DNA from: Mercurialis annua
Taxonomy: Eukaryota; Streptophyta; Magnoliopsida; Malpighiales; Euphorbiaceae
Length of the DNA: 64,000 nucleotides
Direction of reading: 5' to 3'
NCBI RefSeq assembly: GCF_937616625.2
Contig: NC_065574.1
Span: 6,512,501-6,576,500 of the forward strand
A program made the position numbers and the translations under genes. Below, piece after piece: positions 13,757 to 25,559 of this stretch; positions within the stretch are counted from its first letter, which is position 1; each line of letters begins with the position of its first letter. The notes beneath the pieces are model-generated. The model was not told the origin of the DNA and made no database searches. It was given only the letters and a program-made list of their open reading frames with translations.

Positions 13757-14085
13757 GGGGTAATGTTATAAAAATTCACTAACTTTACACGGTTTTTTAT
13801 TTTAATCACGCCGTTTAAAAATTGTCATTTTCATACACCAATTACCAATTTTTCCCAAATCCATACATCGTTCAAAAATCCGACAAAAAACTGATGATAT
13901 GTCACTATTCGGTTCGTTATGGCATTGCCACTATCGGTTGTCAACTCAGCAATTTTCACCGGATTTTTGAACGGTGTATGGATTTAAGAAAAAATATTAG
14001 TTCGTGTATGAAAATGGTGATTTTAAAACGGCATGATTAAAATGAAAAAATACGTAAAGTTGATGAATTTTTATAACATTAACCC
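13757..14085. mobile_element. MULE-type miniature element upstream of the helicase gene
   Basis: Long inverted repeats start GGGGTAATGTTATAAAAATT and end AATTTTTATAACATTAACCC. Flanks ATTATTTTA (13748-13756) and ACTATTTTA (14086-14094) match at 8 of 9 positions, fitting an aged 9-bp target duplication. It sits about 150 bp beyond the presumed helicase transcription start, on the promoter side. Confidence 0.7.
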
Positions 14086-14200
14086 ACTATTTTATTATAT
14101 TAACAAGTCATGTTATTATATTTTCAAAAAAGAAACAAGTCATATTATTATTATTACTAGTTTACGGGTATCTGAAATCAGTGGTGGAGTCAAAATTTTA

Positions 14201-14474
14201 CTCCCTTCGTTCCAATAAAATTGTCCACTTTGAGAAATTTTTTTGTCTCAAAACTCTTGTCCACAACTAACTTTTACACTCAAATTTTCTATATTACCCT
14301 TATTTAAAATCCACTAATTAGTAAATCGAAAGTAAATTGCAAATAGATCATGTATTAAATATGGGTATGACAAGAAAAGTAGTAATTTTTTTTTACAAAA
14401 TCCATAAAAAAATAATTACTTTTCTTAAATTTTGTGATAAAGATAAAGTGGAGAACTCTATTAGGCGGAGGGAG
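14201..14474. mobile_element. Stowaway-like MITE
   Basis: The ends CTCCCTTCGTTCC and (inverted) CTCCCTCCGCC are flanked by TA on both sides (14199-14200 and 14475-14476), the Tc1/mariner-type signature of Stowaway elements. The interior is AT-rich and non-coding. Confidence 0.75.
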
Positions 14475-14502
14475 TAACATTAAAAAGGCCAAATTATAAG
14501 TA

Positions 14503-14830
14503 CTCCCTCCGTTCCGTAAAGATAGAAAAAGTAGTTATTTTACAAGAATTAAGAAAGTAATTAATCATAGGTAATTTGTGATGATTTTCTTAAATTTTTC
14601 TTTTAATTTCTTGAAATAAATAAGTGATTTACACGACTTAAAATCACTACATAAATATTAGCCAATCGAATTTTAGATGCATAAAAAGTATATATTGAAA
14701 CTATAAATCAATTAATGTTAATATAAGGGTATTTTAAGTAATTTTATATTTAACTACCACTACTTTTTCTATTTTTGTGGGACAAAAAAAGTGAAGTAGC
14801 TACTTTTTCTATTTTTACGGGACGGTGTAG
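14503..14830. mobile_element. Stowaway-like MITE, second copy of a different subfamily
   Basis: The left end CTCCCTCCGTTCCGTAAAGA and the inverted right end share a terminal repeat of about 35 bp including ATAGAAAAAGTAG. TA dinucleotides flank both sides (14501-14502 and 14831-14832). It lies only 28 bp from the preceding Stowaway element. Confidence 0.78.
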
Positions 14831-15282
14831 TATTATGCAAAGAGATAATTTTTAAAATTAAGTAAAAAATTAAAACTTTAGATACTAAATTTTATATGTT
14901 TAAAAAGTTGGAGGAGGCTATGGCCATCCCATCCCTTTTCTCCGTCATTGTCTCACATGAAATGAAACCGTTTCTTTTCTATAGAAAAAAGGGAAACGCT
15001 TGTATGAAATTGAGCTCACGGCTAACAATGCATTTCTGAACGCTTATACTATTTGAAGTATAGTTAATTGGTATATAAAACATATTTATGATAAATAATT
15101 GTTTATATTTATATTATATATTTTTCACTGATTTTAACATATTCATGGTATTTGACATACATTTTGAGCAATATAAATAATGAATTATATTTTATGAAAT
15201 ATGTTACATGCATTTATTATTTAATTGGAGACAAACTTTATGTTTAAAACAAAATCCTAATAGGAACTATCCTTTATAAAAA

Positions 15283-15786
15283 GGCCTAATGTCTTAAAAA
15301 AAACCCGACCTTTTAGCTCCTTTTCAATCATACTCTGACGTTGAAAATTTGTCAATTTTATCCTATTTTGCATTTTTGTGTTTCAATTGTACCCTGAAAA
15401 ATTAAATTAACGTTTTTTGCATTTGGAAATTTGTTTAAAACATTCTCCATGTCTCGCATATATTGATTGTATATTTTTAAAATTTATTTAAATTTAATTA
15501 AATTAATTAAGAATTTAAATTAGTGTTAATTTGATTATGGTTTTTAGTTAGTTTTTAAAAATAAAGAACTTATTTATACTTTTTTGAATAAAAAAAAATT
15601 AATTTCATGTTTAAATTTAATTAATTGAATGATTTCATCATTTAAGTAAAAAAATTAACAAAAATTAAAATATTGGGGTACAATTGAAAACGGAAAATTC
15701 AAAAGTGCTTAAAATTGACAAATTTTCAACGTCGGGGTGTAATTGAAAAAAAGTTTAAAGATGAGGGTTTTTTAAGTGATTAGGCC
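15283..15786. mobile_element. MULE-type miniature element with perfect 9-bp target duplication
   Basis: The 504-bp element starts GGCCTAATGTCTTAAAAAA and ends in the inverse (TTTTTTAAGTGATTAGGCC). Inverted repeats run for about 80 bp and include GACGTTGAAAATTTGTCAAT in both arms. The direct repeat TTATAAAAA flanks it exactly (15274-15282, 15787-15795). No transposase coding is present. Confidence 0.88.
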
Positions 15787-16124
15787 TTATAAAAATGTAC
15801 TTTATTAAATGTTGCATCATCCATGGAAACAAAAAGAGTTTAGAGATGTTTTGTTCACTTAAAATTTATGAGGTTGCTACGATGTTGCATTAGAATTATA
15901 TATGTTTTGAAATATTCCATGATATGATTTTATTCATAAAGTATTAAAAATATTATTTTTAACTTTTTCTTAACGTGTTCAAACTGGGCGGTTATCCAAA
16001 AAATGGAAAAAATAGGATTGTATAAAATAAATGGAACCAATAAAGTCAAACTTATTCGACCAAATTAATCAAACTGAACTTCGCGAGTTTGAATAATTAT
16101 GGGTTTAGTTTTAAACCTAACAAA

Positions 16125-16128
<4 letters not shown>

Positions 16129-16214
<86 letters not shown>
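16129..16214. repeat. (TA)n microsatellite, about 43 units
   Basis: An uninterrupted run of alternating T and A over 86 bp. It can form cruciform or slipped structures and is likely highly polymorphic in length. Confidence 0.98.
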
Positions 16215-16215
<1 letters not shown>

Positions 16216-16843
16216 CTCAAATATTTAATTTTTTTATTATATTTTATTAAATAATATATTAATATCATGTAATAAGTAATTATTGTCTTTTATAATTCTA
16301 ATATTTATATATTTGCTGTGATAAAAAAATATTACTATTTTTATAAAGTTAATAAAATATAAAAAAATATAATATGAAAATTGTATGATTTTTTTATTGT
16401 TCATTATTATAATTTATAATATAAATATAAAAATTATTTTACGATGAATAAAAATGTAAACAAAAAATTACATTTTGTACTGTAAAAAGTTTAATGAACT
16501 TTTAAATGTTGGTTTGAGCTGAATTTAAAACAATTATCAAACCAAATTCCCAATTTATTTTAATTTAATTTAAAATGTATCAAATTAGTGTAATTAATTT
16601 AATCGATTTAATATTAATATTTTAATTCAAAATAATATCATCAAAATTCATTAAGCCTTAAAATATAAAAGGCCGTATAATCAAGAGAATATTAGGTATT
16701 TACCTAAAATAAGAAAATAATAGGAAAAAGTACCTCAACACGGAAAAAATATCAAAAATACATCAAAATGTTAAGCTTTTTGTTTTTTTACTCTCCGTGA
16801 TTAATTATTTGTAATTATACTCTAACTATGGAAACTGACACAA

Positions 16844-16995
<152 letters not shown>

Positions 16996-17274
16996 CGCAT
17001 TCTGCATGTACCCACTACAAATTGTTAACAATTTGAACTTTTTTTTATTTATTCAATATCTAGTTTTTTTATTTCTTTTTATCTCTTCATTCTTTAAATT
17101 AATAAATATACATATTATAAATTACCAATAAATAAAACATTTTCTTTTCATTTATTTTAGTATTATCAAAAAATTTCTAATTTAAAAATATATGCTACTA
17201 TTTAAATACTTTATTATATTGATAGCATATTCAAAAAATTATACAAACTAAATATAATAATTAAAATTTAAGAT

Positions 17275-18155
17275 AAAATCACAGTATCACATTATCATAT
17301 GATTATCACTGTATCACCTTATCATATGATTATCACAGTTTCACCTTATCATGTAATTATCTGTGTATCATATTGTATTGTCATCTTATTATCATGTCAT
17401 TATCAGTATCGTATGTAGAAGATTATTATATGATAATGCGATGATATTACTGGATAATATTAGACAACATCATATTATTATTATTATCTTATTATCAATA
17501 AGAACCTTATCATACTATTATCTTCACATTATCATCTCGTTATCCTAATTTTTATGTAATTTGTTTCCATATAGGTATCATATTATTATACTATTATCAT
17601 AACTTTCTTATTTAATTATCATTTGGTTATCACTGGTATAGCATGAATCTTTTTGTAATTATATTTTCACGTACGTTATCATCCAATTATCATAACCTTA
17701 TCATACTTCATTATCATCTAGTTATCATACTCCAGTGTTATGATAACGACATGATAATATAGTGATACTCACATGATAATCAGACACTATTTTATCATAC
17801 ATTATCATGGATATTATCATAATATTATCATATAGGTATCATAAATATTATTATCTCGGTATCATAGTGATACTAACATGATAATCAAAAACTGATTTAG
17901 TTATCATAACATTATCATTCTATTATCATGAAATCCTTCTATATTTTTTTTACATATGTTATCATAAATTTATCATACTTCATTATCATATAGTTATCAT
18001 AAAATTATCTCACTAGAGTGTTATGTAACGACATGATAATGAAGTGATACTCATATAATAATCAGAGGCTGTTATTTATAAGAAAAATATTTTTTCAGCA
18101 GTGTTATGATAATGTGATGATAATGCAGTGATACTCATATGATAATCAGATGCAG
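17275..18155. repeat. Degenerate array of TTATCAT / ATGATAA motifs
   Basis: Dozens of TTATCAT, ATTATC and ATGATAAT heptamers are spaced irregularly, mostly within 10-20 bp of each other. The left two-thirds favours TTATCAT. From about 17735 a longer unit of roughly 50 bp (GTTATG-TAA, ACATGATAAT, AGTGATACTCA, ATGATAATCAG) recurs near 17740, 17865, 18020 and 18105. The array is non-coding. The motif contains the GATA core (TTATC), but no regulatory role can be concluded. Confidence 0.75.
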
Positions 18156-18408
18156 TTTTTTTTGCAAAAAATTATTTTTTTTGTGCAGAAAATCGTTTTT
18201 TTCATCATAAATCATTCTTCATGCAGATTTTTAGATATAAAATTAAAAAAAAATCAAAGAGTAATTTATTTATATATGAAAATTAACATAAATCGTATTA
18301 ATTACCACGAATTAAGCAAAAATCACTAAAATCAAATATGAAAAGAACGATAAAGCGACAATAGAATGATGGCGAAGCAGTGGCGGACTGATGGCGGAAT
18401 AGTGAAGA

Positions 18409-18490
18409 AGAAGAAGACGAAAAATGGCGTGAAAAAACAAACAGAGAAGAAGAAGAAGAAGAAGAAAGAGAGAGAGAAAAGAAGAAAAGA
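18409..18490. repeat. GAA/GA-rich purine tract
   Basis: Runs of GAAGAAGAAG and GAGAGAGA mirror the CT tract at the other end of the 2-kb element. The minus-strand frame through it is low complexity and not a gene. Confidence 0.8.
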
Positions 18491-19099
18491 AAAAAGTGAC
18501 AGCTGTTGTCACTTAGAGTATAAAAAATATGGTTAAGAGTAAAATAATAATAAAGTTAGGTATAATTATAATATAAACATATTTTAGAGTAAAAAAATAA
18601 AAACAATAAAAAAATGAGGTATTTTTTTTATCTTTTCTTTATTGAGGTAGGAAATCAAAATATTTGTAAAAATAGAGTATTTATCCTAATTTTTTCTATA
18701 ATCAATATTAGAGGCCCAAGCCTATGTAATGTTGTGTGGGAGAGAACACAGCAATAGAAGTGGGCTTCAGAATTCAGATTAATACTCCGACGGTTCATTT
18801 GAGACCAATATATGAGTAGGGTTTAAAAAGTATTTTTTTTTTATTTTTCACTTTACTATTTGTGTTTGTCTACTTTCACTTTACTTGTAGTTTATTAAAC
18901 AATAAATATATAATTAATACTATTGGTTCACTAAAAAAACTTATTTATTACTTAATTTACTTTTTGAATTATAAATTTAATATCATCATATGAATACAGG
19001 GTACAGTTCGTCCACTTAAGGAAGTAATTGGTCTCCGTGGTGGGAGGTGCTTATAATAATTTGCATTTGTTTAGTAATTTTGATTTATGGGGCCTACTA

Positions 19100-21345
19100 T
19101 ATCAGTATAGCAAACGGAAACAGTCTTATAATGATCCAGGAAACTGCCGCTCGCCTTTCTCGCTTCCAGCCGCCTCCGGTCACCGTTATCCACTGCCGCT
19201 TTCCCTTCTCGCTTCCGCCACCGATCTCCACCGTCTCGCCGTCTTTGTCTCCGTTATAATAAGAATAGAAGAAATCATTTGGTGTCATTATCTTTGGATC
19301 CTTGCACAATTGTTCGTTTTCAATTTCTGCATCAAATGGAAAATTCAGAAAAGTTTAGAACTTAAAGGAAAACATGGTGGACACCGGAAAGGAAGAAATA
19401 AAGGACTTGTTAACCGTCGATAACCGTCCAATCGCTGCAATTCTCTTCTTTCTCCATGGCTGGCAGGGATTACAAAAAGCGCAATATGGAGACAATTTTG
19501 AAGCTTCCAACATGGTGGTGTAAATGATGAGATGGTGAAAAAACCTTCACTGTCGTCCTCAACGGCCAGGTTCTTATATTTCAAATTTATATCTTTTTTT
19601 CTGTTATTACATGTTAAGATCTACTTTCAAATTGGTGATTTTTATTCAATATTATTTACTTGACAAAGTTTTTTAAATAATAATCCAACATTTAAAATTT
19701 TTAATTTTGAATTTAGTGAAAATTGAACATTAATACATTCGATCATTAATATACATTCACCCTACCATCTTCACTACCGTAAAAAAGAATAATCAAAGGA
19801 ATGATCGTTTCAATTCAATGTTTCGCAATCTTTAAAAGATAAGTATATTTTTTCTTTTTCCTTTTAAATATGAATGTTACATTCATAATTATTATTATAG
19901 TTATGATTTATATTCTTATACTTTTCTAATTTTATATGGCTAATTGGATATGAAGTAGAGTTGTGTTTTTATTTGCTAATTTATCTATGAAAATATGTGT
20001 AAATAGGCATCCGATCGGCGCCGCCGGGTATGTTATTATCTTGCTTTTCCTGTATTATTACTTATTTTGAGTTTATAAAATTTGAATTACAAGAGTTTAA
20101 AATGTGGTACAACATAATAGTTCGTCCTTACAAATTTGCAAATTTTATTGATATTAGTTTCTTTATTCGATCATAAATGACCGCACCTTTACTAAAAGAG
20201 AATTGGGGCCTAATATCATAAGTGGTTGGATGAACGTAACTGTTTTTTTTTAATATGTTTTTAATTAATTAATAGTATCAATAATTAAGGTCAACAGTGG
20301 TGAAAGGTTATGTCACTATGCAAAATAAAAAATAAAAGGAATCTCAATTTTAATTGAATTTAAATCATAAATTATATCAATTTTAATTGAACTTAAAACC
20401 AAAATGGATGCCAATTTTAACTTGGATTTGTTTTTACTCCACTTTTTATTATTGCTTTGCTTGAAAAATGTTATTATGTCACGTATTTCTTTCTTTGTAT
20501 TTTAACGGATCATCAAGTGATGTTAATTTCAAAAGCAAGAATTGAATTTTCAAATCCTAATGTATTTAATCTTTGATGAATGGTATTGTCAAAAGTAGAT
20601 ATTGTCAAAAGTAGATATTTAAAGAAATTTAGTTTTAATTATTTTTAAAAATATCTCTTCATTTGATAATATAAAGTAATACTTTGTTCAAATAACACGA
20701 TTCTAACTATTGACAACTCAATCGAAATCAAATCCATTATAATAAAATTTATTATTTAAATTACTTACTATATATTATTTTTAAATAATTGTATAATTAT
20801 ATGTTATTTTTACTCTATTTAGATCTCATTAATTATATAAAAAATTTGTCATTTCAATTTGTGAAGTTAAAGTACTCCCTATGAGGTTAAAGTACTCCTT
20901 GTGAGGTTATTGTACTCCTTGTGAGGTTATTGTACTCCTTGTGAGGGTAAAATACGTTGATGAAGGCCTCTACCATCTGCAATGTACCAGATAAGTCCTG
21001 ATACAGCTGTAATATAATAACAACTGTTGGTATGATTTGTATGAATATTTTGAGATTTATCACTTATTGTAGTTCTTGTTGTCTTTCAGGAATAATATCA
21101 CCCGAAGTTCTGAAGACACTGGATAAATCGAGAAAGATATTCAATCAATAATAGAAGTCATAATTTTTATACCGTTCGTTTACTTTGCATATGTTAAGCG
21201 AATGTGTACTTGGATGGCCCATGAAGTGGCTAAAAAGTCCTTAAAGCCTCCTTTTTAGGAGTTATTATTGTAATCTCTGTTATTTAGTTCTCACAAACAT
21301 TATGTACTTCTATTTACCGAAATTAATACAATTCCTACTTTGCCA
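19100..21345 (+). other. Possible spliced transcript of unknown nature (weak)
   Basis: This stretch contains C-rich, gene-like sequence at 19130-19260 and an ATG-started frame 19374-19523 (49 residues, beginning MVDTGKEEIKDLL, no recognised family). There are plausible splice borders (donor after 19570; a 21-nt GC-rich exon after TAAATAG near 20008; an acceptor TTTCAG near 21089). It ends with a run of 14 A at about 21345. The A-run could instead be the tail of a retroposed sequence. No homology is recognised, and a non-coding RNA, a decayed gene or a retroposon end are all possible. Confidence 0.2.
20861..20950. repeat. Tandem repeat, 20-bp unit, about 4.5 copies
   Basis: The unit GTGAGGTTATTGTACTCCTT recurs at 20861, 20881, 20901, 20921 and 20941 with few substitutions. 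The first copies carry AAAG in place of ATTG. Confidence 0.9.
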
Positions 21346-23723
21346 AAAAAAAAAAAAATTATAGATTTAATATAAACTATTTTAATTATTTTACTATCAG
21401 TACTATATATATACAAATTTTGCTTTACTTTACTATTTTTAGTTTATTACAAAAAAAACAAGTTTATTATTGGTTTACTTTTAGTTTACTAAAATAACAA
21501 GTTTATTATCAGTTTACCATAAGCGTTATACATGTACGAAGTTAAGTTTTTATTTATAAAATTTAATTTTTCAAATTTAGTTTATTATAAAGTTTACTAT
21601 GAGTTTTACATTTCAAAAATTTATAAATTTAAAAATATATATTAAAAATCATAAATTGTTTGTTTACTTTATGAATTATAAAGTTGTAGTAATTTATTTT
21701 TGATATTTTTCTTTCTATATTATAAATATATATGAATTTAAGTTTCATTTTAGAGAGAGAAATAATTAAAGGAAAAACATTTCAAAAAATAAAAAATTCT
21801 AAGAAAATATACCCGAAAAAGAATAAGAGATGATGCTGAGAAATCCGAAAGAACTAAATATATGGCAATAATGAGAGATTCGGAAATCGGATCTTGAAAA
21901 TAGTTTTGAGAATGTGAAGTTTCTTTCGGAGAAGGTGTCTTCGTCGGCATATTTATGTATGGATTTTCTTTCTTTTTTTGAGGTGACAATAGCGATGGCG
22001 GAAATATTGTCGTCGTCGTCGAAGTAGAACTGGCGATGATTGTTCGTATGTGACGCAAAGATATTCAGATGTTAACAGGAAGGTGTGATGGCTTAGAAGA
22101 TGGTTGAAAGGAAAAAAGCAATTCTAAAAACTTTAGAAGAAAATGAGAGATCGTCTGAAAAGTAGATATTGTATTTGTTAAAATATAATAAATTAAAATA
22201 TATATGTACAAAAATAATTGTTTGATGCAAATATGTCTTATAAAACGTAATAGCTGTCGCGCTTAGTATTTATATTTATATTTATCTAATTTACTATTAC
22301 GTAATACTTAATTAGTTATATATTATCAATATATTTTATTCGGATTGTTATTCCTTAATAACAAAAATATAAGTTTTGAAGCGAAACAAGAATTTCAGAT
22401 TACTATAAGTATATTTCTAAAGTACACCTCATAAATAAAAAAGACCCTCTTGTACTTTGTATCTCGAATCTACCACCAAATTTTTAAAAATATTTCAATT
22501 ACGCCCCTCTCAGAAACAGAGCATCAACACGGTCTGGACAAGGGGCTTATTTGGACTGTTTAAAAAATCTAAGGGTGTATTTGAGATAAAAAGTTGAAGA
22601 AGAGCTTATTTGAATCTGATATATACATCAGGGGTGTAATTTAATGTCTTCCCTGTAATGTCTTGTATAAAGGTATCCCTGACAGTAATATTATACTCCA
22701 TATATGTACCAACAGAAGGAAAACACAAAGAGAGAGAGGGAGGGCATTGGCCTGGCCTTGGCATTGATGGTAAGAATTTACCCTTTCTCAAAACTTTAAC
22801 CTGCCAAAAGGGCTCATGTACAGTTTCACAAAAATGGGCAGTTTGTCAGGTCAAAAAATTTGAGCAAGTAAAATTACAAAATTGGATTTTATTTTCTTTT
22901 TACAATTTACACCTTATTTGAAAAGAAATAAAGTGGAAAAACACATCCCACAATAAACAATCAAGGCCCCTATGCTTCTCTTCTTTGTAAAGAGTGTAGT
23001 AGCATGTTGAAAAATTGCAATTGCATTGAATCCATTAAGAATAGGAAGAATATATATTTGAACTCTTTCATTTTTTTTATTAATGTACATAGTTTTATTC
23101 ATTTTCATATTCATAATAGTACTACATCCAATTCGAAGTGATGGATTATTTTATTGTTTTTAACGTTTCAAATTATAAGTAATTTTTATTTTTGGTAAGC
23201 AATCTAAAAATTAAAAAAAAAATCTTACCCCTAATAAATATGTCTAATTATCTTTAAATAAAATAACGACTTCTTATTTTAATATATAATATAATATCAT
23301 TTTATACTATTGCACAATAAATAAAAATAATAAATTTCTTTGATGCAAAATGTACAAATGAAAAGATTATTATGCTATTTAAATAATTAGAGAATTATAA
23401 AAAGACAAAATTGAAAATAGATAAAAAGATTAATTTTAACCACCTTGACATTTTTATAATATTTGTTTAAGTGACCAATCATTTAATTTCAAAAAAGAAG
23501 TGGCCTATTATTTTAGGAGGATATACTAGTTTTAAAATTTTATATTTCAATGGAAACAAATATTTTCAAAGTGTATAAATATCATTGCAAAGTAGTAGTA
23601 TGTAGTACTAGCTAGGATGACTTTTTTTTGCTTTTCTTTAATTATTCATCTAATAACTAGCTAGTAAATTCAATTTTAATTGAAGAACTCAATAAAAACA
23701 ACCATCATATCTATGTGTGTCAG
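21346..23723. other. Spacer without recognised genes
   Basis: AT-rich. A pair of loosely inverted blocks around 22430-22650 (GTACTTTGTATCTCGAAT near the left; a block containing TTTGAGATAAAAAGTTG near the right) looks like another miniature element, but its ends are unclear. Short open frames at 21750-22058 and 22658-22921 are unrecognised and not supported as genes. Confidence 0.4.
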
Positions 23724-23946
23724 GAGAAATTCTTAGGTAAACTCGGTCTACCACGTCATCCGTAGATTAAACCTATCACATAAAAACATGTCATTAAAAT
23801 GATGGCAATCTTGTAAATTACTATTCATATGTGTAAATAAGTAACAAACGAATTTACAAAATTGCCATCATTTTAATGACATGTCATTATGTGATATGTT
23901 TAGTTTACGAATGACGTGGTAGACTGAGTCTACATAAGAATTTCTC
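23724..23946. mobile_element. MULE-type MITE with near-palindromic structure
   Basis: The 223-bp element starts GAGAAATTCTTAGGTAAACT and ends with the inverse (...AAGAATTTCTC). The arms pair over about 100 bp, leaving a short loop around 23835, so a transcript would fold into a long hairpin. The perfect 9-bp direct repeat GTGTGTCAG flanks it (23715-23723 and 23947-23955). Confidence 0.9.
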
Positions 23947-23955
23947 GTGTGTCAG

Positions 23956-25072
23956 AAGAAGAAATTTTAATTTAGAATGGTGTTGTCACGACATATTAAG
24001 GCGAACGTTTGCTTAATTTGATTTTGACCTTACTGAACTGCTCATCCCTCATATTCTCTTCCCCATTGCCTGCTGCCAACTCTTTTTTTGTCTATTTAGT
24101 AATTCATTTATTTGAACTTCAACCTGATGACTTTCCAGCCATGCATATAAAAAGTTTACTAATTAAACCTTACAAAATTTTAAAAAATAACATGAATTTA
24201 TGAGTTATTAATTATACGAATTGATATGATACAACTATTGCGTTATTCATAAAAAAAAACTATTGCGTTAAATAATTATTTGTTGCGGAATAAGATTTCA
24301 AGAGTACATTCACTACAAAGATGGTTTATTCATTACTCTTACATAACTAACCAATTAATTAGTTTTTTTATACTATAAATTTATGGAAATTAGTATAAAA
24401 GCCAGCAGTAAAAGAAAGTGACCGGTCTCTGGTTGAAGTAAGTTGTATGCAATTTGCCTTTGGCTCGTAGATCAAGAGCTTGCTTTCAACTCCAACATAC
24501 TCTCCAATCAATTTAGTTATCATTCTTTTTTTACAATTAATGACAAATTCTGGAATTTGAGTTCTCCAACATATTAGCATTAACTCACTTAACCCTAACC
24601 TGCATATTCTTGTTCTTTGCTTCCTGTGACTTGCTGTTGCTACGCATAGCCACTATATCTATTCAAAACATTCATATTTTACATTCTTTTTGGTAAAATA
24701 AATTTACATATTCATAATTTTAACTTTTTGTTAAATATTTATCATTTTAAATTCTACTATTAGTTTAGTTTGCCACTTTTTGGATTTTTATCATATCATT
24801 TGGAGCTGATATAGAGCAATATTGTGTACACTACGTATGATAAATTTTATACATAATTAGTCCTGAATATTTTTAAAATGGTTTGAAAACACTAAAACTG
24901 ACAAAAGTTAAAGATTATATATTTGACAAACAGACTAAGATTATAGAGAAATAAATTTATGTTTTATTTTTACAAGATAAAAAAAAAACCAAGATTCCCA
25001 AACTCACTATTCAATCCAGTTGAACCCTAAATATATATACACCACAGAGAAACTGGAAAACTAAATTGCTAG
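23956..25072. other. Spacer without recognised genes
   Basis: AT-rich. The minus-strand frame at 24368-24580 has no recognised family and no supporting signals. Nothing further is seen. Confidence 0.4.
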
Positions 25073-25081
25073 GGTTACAAG

Positions 25082-25559
25082 CTAAGAAGCACGGAAACTT
25101 CGATAAAGTTACGTTTCCCGTTTCGGAAACGTTTCGGAAACGTTTCGGAAACCGGAAACTCTTGGACACCCGTACGAAACGTTTCGGGCCGTTTCCGTAA
25201 ATAATAAAAATTAAAAATTTGTAAAAAAATTAAAATTATTACCCATAAATAAAAAAATCTAACTAGTTACCCATAAATTTTGCATTCGCATTGCCCACAA
25301 TACATCAAATATAATTATTTGTGTTGAATTATATTATATTTTTTTATATATTTATAAAATTTTAAATATTAGTATATTAAAATGAATCATTTTGTTAATT
25401 ATTGTAAATATTTAGATAATATTTTTATAAATATATCCCTATATTTTTGTTATTTGCACGTTTCTCCCACGTTTCGTGTACGTCATTTTGAGAAACTTTC
25501 GTTTCCCCGTGTCCGTTTCGTCTCGTTTCCGTTTTCCGTTTCCGTTTCCGTGCTACATA
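25082..25559. mobile_element. MULE-type miniature element with GTTTCGG-rich ends
   Basis: The ends contain AGCACGGAAAC in inverted orientation, followed inward by repeated GTTTC/CGGAAAC motifs. The 9-bp direct repeat GGTTACAAG flanks the element exactly (25073-25081 and 25560-25568). The interior is AT-rich and non-coding. A decayed relative lies in the first intron of the HMGB gene. Confidence 0.82.

Noticed and set aside
16065..16268. Minus-strand frame with repeated Ile-Tyr
   Set aside because: A by-product of the (TA)n tract.
18312..18512. Minus-strand frame with poly-Leu/Phe/Ser
   Set aside because: Translation of the GAA/GA purine tract at the right end of the 2-kb element.
18786..19035. 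Possible third Stowaway element (starts TACTCCGACGGTTC)
   Set aside because: The presumed right end does not pair with the left end and no TA-bounded inverted repeat was found.
19028..19423. 131-codon plus-strand frame
   Set aside because: Starts at a non-ATG codon, no recognised family, low-quality composition.
24368..24580. 70-codon minus-strand frame
   Set aside because: No family recognised, no leader or splice support, isolated in AT-rich spacer.
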